Below are positions 56,261 to 64,000 of a stretch of DNA of 64,000 nt, piece by piece (position 1 is the stretch's first letter; every line of letters starts with the position of its first letter). The notes below the pieces were generated by a model, which was given only the letters and a program-made list of their open reading frames with translations, was not told where the DNA came from and made no database searches. Source of the stretch: Azospirillum endophyticum (GTDB lineage: Bacteria > Pseudomonadota > Alphaproteobacteria > Azospirillales > Azospirillaceae); the NCBI RefSeq assembly GCF_016595245.1, contig NZ_JAENHM010000025.1:124001-188000 (forward strand), read 5' to 3'. A program made the position numbers and the translations under genes.

Positions 56261-57135
56261 GTTCCCTGTTCGGCATGACCCACCCGCCGGTCGACTTCGG
56301 CCCCGGCAGCCAGCCCGATGCCGGCGAGGAGGGGCTGGAGTATCTGCCGATGCCGTCGGGCATGCGCGTCTATGAGCCGCATCTGCCCGAGGTCGCCGAT
56401 CCCGCCTGCGCGGCGGCGGCCCGTGCCGTCCTGGTCCGCGTCCACGAGGCGCTGGCCCACTGGTCTCCCGGCCCGGCCTCGGAGGAAATCCGCGTTCCGG
56501 TCGACGATCTCGACGCTCCGGTGCTGGCCCTGGTCGACGAGGCGCTTGGCGAGGGCGAGGTCGCCGTCAAGGTGGAGCGGGCCGGCGACCGGCTGGAGAT
56601 TCAGGAGGCGTCGCTGGCCGGCGTCTGGCGCGTGCGTGCCATTGGAGAAAGCGCGACGCGCCAAAGCCTGCTGGTCGGCGGCTTCCCGCGGGTGGCGCTG
56701 AACCGTGCCTTCATTGCCACGGCGCCGATTGCCGCCGGACCGCCGCCGGCAGGCCTGATGAACGGGATGCCGATCCTGACCGAACTGCTGGACCGCAGCG
56801 CCGCATGGCGCCGCGGCGACGCGCCCCATGCGGTGAATTTCAGCCTGCTTCCCCACACGCCGGAGGATCTGGCCTTCATCGAACAGCGGCTGGGCGTCGG
56901 CGCCACCACGATCCTGTCGCGCGGCTATGGCAATTGCCGCGTCACCGCCACGGCGACGCCGAATGTCTGGTGGGTGCGCTACTACAATTCGGTCGACACG
57001 CTGATCCTCGACACGGTGGAGATCGTCGACGTGCCGGCGGTGGTCTGCGCCGCGGCGGAAGACATCGCCGACAGCGCCGAGCGGCTGGCCGAGATCCTCG
57101 ACGCGCTGGCCACCGATCTGGAGCGGGTGCGATGA
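56257..57135 (+). CDS. hupH: Hydrogenase maturation protein HupH (HyaF-type)
   Basis: A 292-residue protein of the HupH/HyaF family with the conserved FSLLPHTPEDLAFIEQRLG, LSRGYGNCRVTATATPNVWW and VRYYNSVDTLILDTVEI. It is needed for assembly of the iron-sulfur clusters or the small subunit under air, but its exact act is not settled. The stop overlaps the next start (ATGA). Confidence 0.92.
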   Translation: MSSLFGMTHPPVDFGPGSQPDAGEEGLEYLPMPSGMRVYEPHLPEVADPACAAAARAVLVRVHEALAHWSPGPASEEIRVPVDDLDAPVLALVDEALGEGEVAVKVERAGDRLEIQEASLAGVWRVRAIGESATRQSLLVGGFPRVALNRAFIATAPIAAGPPPAGLMNGMPILTELLDRSAAWRRGDAPHAVNFSLLPHTPEDLAFIEQRLGVGATTILSRGYGNCRVTATATPNVWWVRYYNSVDTLILDTVEIVDVPAVVCAAAEDIADSAERLAEILDALATDLERVR

Positions 57136-57980
57136 GCGCCGCCTCCTCCCGTTTCGAAGGCTCCTATCTCGGCGACGCCACGCGCATCGGTGCGGCGACG
57201 CGGATGGAATGCAAGATCTGCTGGCATGTCTACGATCCGGCCGAGGGCTGCGAGCAGTGGCAGGTCCCGCCCGGCACCGCCTTCGCCGCCCTGCCCGACC
57301 ATTGGCGCTGCCCGGTCTGCGACGGCGCCCGCGACCAGTTCATGGCTCTGGATGGGGAACCGGTGATCACGGAGACCGCTGCCTCACCAACACCTGCCGG
57401 GCACGAGACCGGTCCCGCCCTGCCGAGCGAGGCCATCGGGCGTCTGGAAGCGGCCTTCCGCGAGATCCACACCGCGCAGATGCGCGGCATGCCCATCGTC
57501 AACGATGCGCTGGCGGTGAAGGCCGTCGGCTTCCGCCGTCACGACGAGCGCTGGCTGGGCGCCCTGGTCACCCCCTGGTTCCTGAACCTCGTGCTGTTGC
57601 CCGGCGGGGAGGACGACTGGTCGGGGCTGGTGCCGGGAGCGAAGGAATTGATCGAATTCCCCTCCGGCCGCTACGAATTCGTCCACGCCAACCGCAAGGG
57701 CGTCGGCGCCTACAAGGCGTGCTCGCTCTTTTCGCCGATGTTCGAGTTCGCCTCGATGCTCCAGGCGACGGAAACGGCGTCGGCGGCCCTGGTCTCCCTC
57801 TTCGATCCCTCCATCCGCGAAGACGGTGCCCAGACCGCCGAAATCCGCCGCCGGCGGGAGGCGGAACTCGCTCCGCCTCCCGATGCCGCTTCGCCCCCGG
57901 CCGAACCGGTGCGCCCGACGCGCCGCACGCTGTTGGGAATGGGAGCCGGAGATCGAACCGGAGATCCGGGCGATGCATGA
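57132..57980 (+). CDS. Rubredoxin-HybE fusion (HupI-HupJ)
   Basis: A 282-residue fusion of two proteins that are separate in classical hup clusters. Residues about 25-75 are a rubredoxin with both iron knuckles (CKICWHVYDP and WRCPVCDG), equal to HupI; residues about 100-245 are a HybE/HupJ chaperone (IHTAQMRGMPIVNDALAVKA; LLPGGEDDWSG; FVHANRKGVGAYKACSLFSPM). The rest is a Pro-rich tail. Rubredoxin is thought to protect or mature HupL or HupS iron-sulfur centres under O2. Context is hupH before and hypA after. Confidence 0.92.
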   Translation: MSAASSRFEGSYLGDATRIGAATRMECKICWHVYDPAEGCEQWQVPPGTAFAALPDHWRCPVCDGARDQFMALDGEPVITETAASPTPAGHETGPALPSEAIGRLEAAFREIHTAQMRGMPIVNDALAVKAVGFRRHDERWLGALVTPWFLNLVLLPGGEDDWSGLVPGAKELIEFPSGRYEFVHANRKGVGAYKACSLFSPMFEFASMLQATETASAALVSLFDPSIREDGAQTAEIRRRREAELAPPPDAASPPAEPVRPTRRTLLGMGAGDRTGDPGDA

Positions 57981-58314
57981 GATGGCGCTCTGCGAGAGCC
58001 TGCTCCAGGCGATGGAAGAGGCCGGGCGGACCAACGGCTTCGGCCGGGTGAGCAGGGTCCGGCTGGAGATCGGCCGCTTCGCCGGGGTGGAAGTCGAGGC
58101 TTTGCGCTTCGGTTTCGACGTGGTGACGCGGGGGTCCCTGGCCGATGGGGCGGAGCTGGTGGTGCTGGAGGTGCCGGGCCGCGGCTGGTGCTTCGACTGC
58201 AACGACACGGTGGATCTGGACGACCGGCTGTCTCCCTGCCCACACTGCGGCGGCAATCGACTGCATCCCAACGGCGGCACCGAGATGACGATCAAGGATC
58301 TCGAAGTCGAATGA
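57973..58314 (+). CDS. hypA: Nickel-insertion protein HypA
   Basis: A 113-residue protein with the N-terminal MHEMALCESLL, whose His2 binds nickel, and the zinc site CFDCNDTVDLDDRLSPCPHC, a CxxC-CxxC pair. It passes nickel to the large subunit with HypB, which is not in this window. The ATG at 57973 is inside the previous gene (8-bp overlap) and is set by the family MHEM start. hupK, usual between hupJ and hypA, is absent. Confidence 0.94.
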   Translation: MHEMALCESLLQAMEEAGRTNGFGRVSRVRLEIGRFAGVEVEALRFGFDVVTRGSLADGAELVVLEVPGRGWCFDCNDTVDLDDRLSPCPHCGGNRLHPNGGTEMTIKDLEVE

Positions 58315-58358
58315 GGCCGGCCCGATGAAGAAGGCCCGATGAGCAAGGACACCGTGCG

Positions 58359-59846
<1,488 letters not shown>

Positions 59847-59858
59847 GCAGTCCAATTG

Positions 59859-60002
59859 CCCTCTCCCGCCCCGGGAGAGGGAAGGGGCCCAAGCGGAGCT
59901 TGGGAAGGGTGAGGGGCGATCCAAGGATTAGAATCCATGTCCGGAATACCCCTCACCCTCCCCACTTCGTGGGTCCCCTCCCTCTCCCGGGACGGGAGAG
60001 GG
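59859..60002. repeat. Paired palindromic repeat between hupR and hupE
   Basis: Two hairpin units in opposite orientation: CCCTCTCCCG/CGGGAGAGGG with a GAAGGGG...GGGAAGGGTGAGGGG side on the left, mirrored on the right by CCCCTCACCCTCCCC and CCCTCTCCCGGGACGGGAG. Same family as the other repeats of the window. Confidence 0.7.
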
Positions 60003-60049
60003 CATCCTTCGATCACCCAAACCACAAGAACCCCGAGGAGCCGTTCGAA

Positions 60050-60598
60050 ATGTCGAAGATCACCCGCCTTGCCGCCATCTCCGCGGCCATCGCGCTCGCC
60101 GCCACCCCGGCGCTGGCCCATCCCGGCCATCTCGCCGGGGCCGGTTTCCTCGACGGGGTCGCGCATCCGCTGGGCGGGCTCGACCACCTGATCGCCATGG
60201 TCACCGTCGGCGTCTATGGCGCCACCATCGGCGGACGCGCCGTTCTGGCGGTACCGGGAGCGTTCCTGGCCGCCATGCTGGCCGGCGGGCTGTTCGCGCT
60301 GGCCGGCGGCGAGTTGCCGCTGGTCGAGCCGGCCATCTACGCCTCCACCGTCGTGCTGGCGCTGCTGTGCGTCATGCCGATGTCGCGCAACGGCGTGATC
60401 GGCGTGCTGTTCGCCGGCGGCTTCGGCCTGTTCCACGGCTTTGCCCACGGGGCGGAGATGCCGGCCGACGCCGCGGCGCTCGGCTATGCCGCCGGCTTCC
60501 TCGCCAGCACCGCCGGCCTGCACGCCGCCGGAATCGCCATCGGGCTGGGGCTTCACCGCCTGATCGGCCGCGCCGAGCAGGACAGCCGGACGGCCTGA
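60050..60598 (+). CDS. hupE: HupE/UreJ-family membrane protein
   Basis: A 182-residue membrane protein with a cleavable signal (LAAISAAIALAATPALAHPG) and five or six helices. The family signature HPGHLAGAGFLDGVAHPLGGLDHLIAM (seen as GVAHPLGGLDHLIAM) holds the His/Asp metal ligands, and a second set lies in GLFHGFAHGAEMP. HupE carries nickel into the cell or periplasm for the hydrogenase. A GAGGAG ribosome site is 9 bases before the ATG. Confidence 0.93.
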   Translation: MSKITRLAAISAAIALAATPALAHPGHLAGAGFLDGVAHPLGGLDHLIAMVTVGVYGATIGGRAVLAVPGAFLAAMLAGGLFALAGGELPLVEPAIYASTVVLALLCVMPMSRNGVIGVLFAGGFGLFHGFAHGAEMPADAAALGYAAGFLASTAGLHAAGIAIGLGLHRLIGRAEQDSRTA

Positions 60599-60605
60599 CG
60601 CCACC

Positions 60606-60652
60606 GGCAACTCTCCTTCCACCCCGGCCGCCGTTTCGGCCGGGGAGTTGCC
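60606..60652 (+). terminator. GC-rich hairpin between hupE and hupS
   Basis: Outer arms GGCAACTC/GAGTTGCC and inner arms CCCCGGCCG/CGGCCGGGG around CCGTTT. No T-run. It may end hupE transcripts or block read-through into hupS, which has its own promoter. Confidence 0.5.
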
Positions 60653-60706
60653 ACCGGTAGAGACGCCTGCCCCCATGTGACCGTTGGATTGCCAAATGTT
60701 CGTACT

Positions 60707-60723
60707 ACGGCACGATTGTTGCC
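60707..60723 (+). promoter_or_regulatory. Sigma-54 promoter of hupSLC
   Basis: ACGGCACGATTGTTGCC has GGCACG and TTGC at exact -24/-12 spacing (GG at 60709, GC at 60721). It is 68 bp before the hupS ATG. A TTGGattgCCAA palindrome lies close upstream (60684-60695). Confidence 0.65.
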
Positions 60724-60790
60724 TATGCCCGCGGGAGAAGCGCACCGGCCCCTCGCACGCCGGTGCGGCCCGACGGGAGAAAACAAACCG

Positions 60791-61864
60791 ATGGCAACGC
60801 TGGAAACCTTCTACGAGGTGATGCGGCGGCAGGGGATCACACGCCGTTCGTTCCTGAAATATTGCTCGCTGACCGCCGCGGCCCTCGGGCTGGGGCCGGA
60901 GATGGTGCCGCAGATCGCGCATGCCATGGAAACCAAGCCGCGCACTCCGGTGCTGTGGCTGCATGGGCTGGAATGCACCTGCTGCTCCGAATCCTTCATC
61001 CGCTCGGCGCACCCGCTGGTCAAGGATGTGGTGCTGTCGATGATCTCGCTGGACTACGACGACACGCTGATGGCGTCGGCCGGCCATCATGCCGAGGCGA
61101 TCCTCGACGAGGTGATGGAGAAGTACAAGGGCAACTACATCCTGGCGGTGGAAGGCAATCCGCCGCTGAACCAGGACGGCATGTCCTGCATCATCGGCGG
61201 CAAGCCCTTCACCGACCAGCTGCGCAAGGTCGCCAGGGACGCCAAGGCGATCATCTCCTGGGGGTCCTGCGCGTCCTTCGGCTGCGTCCAGGCGGCGCGC
61301 CCCAACCCGACCCGCGCCACCCCGGTGCATGAGGTCATCACCGACAAGCCGATCATCAAGGTCCCCGGCTGCCCGCCGATCGCCGAGGTGATGACCGGCG
61401 TCATCACCTACATGCTGACCTTCGACCGCATCCCGGAGTTGGACCGCCAGGGCCGGCCGAAGATGTTCTACAGCCAGCGCATCCACGACAAATGCTATCG
61501 CCGGCCGCATTTCGACGCCGGCCAGTTCGTCGAATCCTTCGACGACGAGGGCGCCCGCAAGGGCTATTGCCTCTACAAGGTCGGCTGCAAGGGCCCGACC
61601 ACCTACAACGCCTGCTCCACCGTGCGCTGGAACGAGGGCACCAGCTTCCCCATCCAGTCCGGCCACGGCTGCATCGGCTGCTCGGAGGACGGCTTCTGGG
61701 ACAAGGGGTCCTGGTACGCCCGCCAATCCGACATCCTCCAGTTCGGGATCGAGGCCAACGCCGACCAGATCGGCACCACCGCCGCCATCGGCGTCGGCAG
61801 CATCATCGCCGCCCACGCGGCGGTCAGCGCCCTGAAGCGCGCACAGCACAAGGGAGACGTCTGA
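60791..61864 (+). CDS. hupS: Uptake [NiFe] hydrogenase small subunit HupS
   Basis: A 357-residue precursor with a twin-Arg signal ([20 protein letters not shown], cleaved near AHA), so it carries the enzyme across the membrane. Cluster ligands are in [55 protein letters not shown] and [15 protein letters not shown]-terminal helix ([17 protein letters not shown]) anchors it. Two bases separate it from hupL. Confidence 0.97.
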   Translation: MATLETFYEVMRRQGITRRSFLKYCSLTAAALGLGPEMVPQIAHAMETKPRTPVLWLHGLECTCCSESFIRSAHPLVKDVVLSMISLDYDDTLMASAGHHAEAILDEVMEKYKGNYILAVEGNPPLNQDGMSCIIGGKPFTDQLRKVARDAKAIISWGSCASFGCVQAARPNPTRATPVHEVITDKPIIKVPGCPPIAEVMTGVITYMLTFDRIPELDRQGRPKMFYSQRIHDKCYRRPHFDAGQFVESFDDEGARKGYCLYKVGCKGPTTYNACSTVRWNEGTSFPIQSGHGCIGCSEDGFWDKGSWYARQSDILQFGIEANADQIGTTAAIGVGSIIAAHAAVSALKRAQHKGDV

Positions 61865-61866
61865 CC

Positions 61867-63681
61867 ATGGGCATCGTCCAGACCCCGAACGGCTTTTCGC
61901 TCGACAGCGGCGGCAAGCGCATCGTCGTCGATCCGGTCACCCGCATCGAAGGGCACATGCGCTGCGAGGTGAACGTCGACAGCAACAACGTCATCCGCAA
62001 CGCGGTGTCCACCGGAACGATGTGGCGCGGGCTGGAGGTCATCCTGAAGGGCCGCGACCCGCGCGATGCCTGGGCCTTCGTAGAACGCATCTGCGGCGTC
62101 TGCACCGGCTGCCACGCCCTGACCTCGGTCCGCGCGGTGGAGGATGCGCTGCAGATCCGCATCCCGAAGAACGCCCACCTGATCCGCGAGATCATGGCGA
62201 AGACGCTGCAGATCCACGACCACATCGTCCATTTCTACCACCTGCACGCGCTGGACTGGGTCAATCCGGTCAACGCGCTGAAGGCCGACCCGCAGGCGAC
62301 CTCGGCGTTGCAGCAGGCGGTGTCGCCGCGCCACGCCAAGTCCAGCCCCGGCTACTTCCGCGACGTGCAGACCCGGCTGAAGAAATTCGTGGAGAGCGGC
62401 CAGCTCGGCATCTTCAAGAACGGCTATTGGGACAACCCGGCCTACAAGCTGTCGCCGGAAGCCGACCTGATGGCGGTGACCCATTACCTGGAGGCGCTGG
62501 ATCTCCAGAAGGACATCGTCAAGATCCACACCATCCTCGGCGGCAAGAACCCGCACCCGAACTACATGGTCGGCGGCGTTCCCTGCGCCATCAACATGGA
62601 GGGCACCGGGTCGTCGGGCGCGCCGCTCAACATGGAGCGGCTGAACTTCATCCGCGCCCGCATCCAGGAAGCCACGGCCTTCGTCGAGAACGTCTATCTG
62701 CCGGACGTGCTCGCCATCGCCAGCTTCTACAAGGATTGGCTCTATGGCGGCGGGCTGTCGGCGACCAACGTCATGGACTACGGCGATTACGAGAAGGTGC
62801 CGTACGACCATTCGACCTGCCAGCTGCCGGGCGGCGTCATCCTGAACGGCAACTGGAACGAGGTCCATCCCATCGACCCGCGCGACCCGGCCCAGGTGCA
62901 GGAATTCGTCGCCCACAGCTGGTACCATTACGAGGACGAGAGCAAGGGCCTGCACCCGTGGGACGGCGTCACCGAGGCCAAGTTCGAACTGGGCGCCAAC
63001 ACCAAGGGCACCCGCACCGACATCAAGGAGCTCGACGAGGCCGCCAAGTATTCCTGGATCAAGGCGCCGCGCTGGCGCGGCCATGCGGTGGAGGTCGGCC
63101 CCCTGCCCCGCTACATCCTGGCCTATGCCCAGGGCGTCGGCTATGTGAAGGACCAGATCACCGAATCCCTCGGCGCCTTCAACAAGCTGGCCGGGACGAG
63201 CTTCACGCCGCAGCAGGCGCTGCCGACCACCATCGGCCGCACGCTGGCCCGCGCGCTGGAATGCCAGTACTGCTGCACCATGATGATGGACGACTGGAAC
63301 GCCCTGATCGCCAACATCAAGGCCGGCGACACCGCCACCGCCAATGTCGAGAAATGGGACCCGAAGACCTGGCCGAAGGAGGCCAAGGGCGTCGGCACCG
63401 TCGCGGCGCCGCGCGGCGGGCTCGGCCACTGGATCAGGATCAAGGACGGCAAGATCGACAATTACCAGTGCGTCGTGCCGACCACCTGGAACGGCAGCCC
63501 GCGCGATCCCAAGGGCAACATCGGCGCCTTCGAGGCCTCGCTGCTGAACACGCCGATGGAGCGCCCGGACGAGCCGGTGGAGATCCTGCGCACCCTGCAC
63601 AGCTTCGATCCCTGCCTCGCCTGCTCCACCCACGTCATGGCGCCCGACGGCGCCGAACTGGCCCGCGTCACCGTGCGCTGA
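61867..63681 (+). CDS. hupL: Uptake [NiFe] hydrogenase large subunit HupL
   Basis: A 604-residue catalytic subunit that oxidises H2 in the periplasm. The Ni-Fe ligands are in [12 protein letters not shown] and DPCLACSTH; after that His a 15-residue extension ([15 protein letters not shown]) remains, which HupD must remove. Conserved [12 protein letters not shown] at the start. Starts 2 bp after hupS. Confidence 0.97.
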   Translation: MGIVQTPNGFSLDSGGKRIVVDPVTRIEGHMRCEVNVDSNNVIRNAVSTGTMWRGLEVILKGRDPRDAWAFVERICGVCTGCHALTSVRAVEDALQIRIPKNAHLIREIMAKTLQIHDHIVHFYHLHALDWVNPVNALKADPQATSALQQAVSPRHAKSSPGYFRDVQTRLKKFVESGQLGIFKNGYWDNPAYKLSPEADLMAVTHYLEALDLQKDIVKIHTILGGKNPHPNYMVGGVPCAINMEGTGSSGAPLNMERLNFIRARIQEATAFVENVYLPDVLAIASFYKDWLYGGGLSATNVMDYGDYEKVPYDHSTCQLPGGVILNGNWNEVHPIDPRDPAQVQEFVAHSWYHYEDESKGLHPWDGVTEAKFELGANTKGTRTDIKELDEAAKYSWIKAPRWRGHAVEVGPLPRYILAYAQGVGYVKDQITESLGAFNKLAGTSFTPQQALPTTIGRTLARALECQYCCTMMMDDWNALIANIKAGDTATANVEKWDPKTWPKEAKGVGTVAAPRGGLGHWIRIKDGKIDNYQCVVPTTWNGSPRDPKGNIGAFEASLLNTPMERPDEPVEILRTLHSFDPCLACSTHVMAPDGAELARVTVR

Positions 63682-63706
63682 CCGGCAACCGAGGAGGATT
63701 TACGTC

Positions 63707-64000
63707 ATGGCTCCTCTCGACGATGCGAAGCCGGTCGCGACACCGGAGGAGGAAGGAACGGCCGCTCCGGCGGCCGGGCGCTTCCTGAAGGCAATCTATG
63801 TCTACGAGGTGCCGGTGCGGGTCTGGCACTGGGTCAACGCGCTGGCGATCACGGTGCTGTCGGTCACCGGCTACCTGATCGCCAACCCGCTGCCGAGCCA
63901 GCCCGGCGAAGCCAGCGCCAATTTCCTGATGGGATACATCCGCTTCGTCCATTTCGCGGCGGCCTACATCTTCGCTATCGGCTTCATCGGCCGGCTGTAC
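63707..64000 (+). CDS. hupC: Hydrogenase cytochrome b subunit HupC (3' end outside window)
   Basis: The first 98 residues. A polar N-terminus is followed by IYVYEVPVRVWHWVNALAITVLSVTGYLI and IRFVHFAAAYIFAIGFIGRLY, matching the first two helices of the hydrogenase b-type cytochrome with heme His residues in VWHW and RFVHF. It passes electrons from HupSL to the quinone pool. GGAGGA ribosome site 10 bases before the ATG. Confidence 0.95.
   Translation, partial: MAPLDDAKPVATPEEEGTAAPAAGRFLKAIYVYEVPVRVWHWVNALAITVLSVTGYLIANPLPSQPGEASANFLMGYIRFVHFAAAYIFAIGFIGRLY

Overview
The window is high-GC DNA with dense operons, typical of an alphaproteobacterium. Its content (hup/hyp uptake hydrogenase with an H2-sensing system, globin-coupled chemoreceptor, fructose PTS of the fruBKA type, NHLM-type peptide exporter) fits the order Rhodospirillales, most likely Azospirillum or a close relative. 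That placement is an inference from gene content; no rRNA, tRNA or CRISPR array was seen.

Layout. (1) 1-3.8 kb: the end of a fructose PTS operon (fruB, partial at the window edge, then fruK and fruA) closed by a strong terminator. (2) 4.0-10.0 kb: a ribosomal-peptide locus with a two-part GNAT enzyme, a 102-residue precursor with a nitrile-hydratase-like leader and double-Gly site, a C39 peptidase-ABC exporter, a second ABC protein, and a divergent stump of the HlyD-type adaptor. It resembles the fatty-acylated 'selidamide' class. (3) 10.0-13.2 kb: LysR regulator and the glutathione-dependent formaldehyde pathway (adhC, fghA). (4) 13.3-20.1 kb: a five-gene minus-strand periplasmic iron locus (imelysin, multicopper oxidase, di-heme oxidoreductase, imelysin, DUF1513) behind Fur-like boxes. 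(5) 20.2-29.2 kb: PLP transsulfuration enzyme, AbrB-type membrane protein, globin-coupled chemoreceptor, TetR with acyl-CoA synthetase and acyl-CoA dehydrogenase, DUF4126. (6) 29.2-36.9 kb: a carotenoid locus of the C30 type (aldehyde dehydrogenase, two CrtN/CrtP-like enzymes, acyltransferase, glycosyltransferase, and a sulfotransferase). (7) 36.9-46.3 kb: mazG, a frameshifted diguanylate cyclase, an insertion-sequence remnant, AraC/MFS, and a MarR-controlled HlyD-FUSC-DUF1656 efflux set.

(8) 46.3-64.0 kb: the hydrogenase locus. HupT (kinase) and HupUV (regulatory [NiFe] hydrogenase) sense H2; HupR (NtrC-type activator with GAFTGA) is encoded further on; hupD-F-G-H-IJ-hypA encode maturation factors; hupE, hupS, hupL and hupC (cut by the window end) encode a membrane protein and the uptake enzyme. 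Sigma-54-like promoters precede hupD and hupS, which matches HupR being a sigma-54 activator. A 4.2-kb island, partly AT-rich, with phage-like genes (Bro-N antirepressor, two ribbon-helix-helix proteins, DUF4145) separates hupV from hupD. It is bounded by imperfect 22-bp direct repeats, one of which is the last codons of hupV that encode the metal-binding CxxC motif.

Dispersed CCCTCTCCC/GGGAGAGGG palindromic repeats occupy several gene gaps and one of them disturbs the start of the di-heme oxidoreductase gene.
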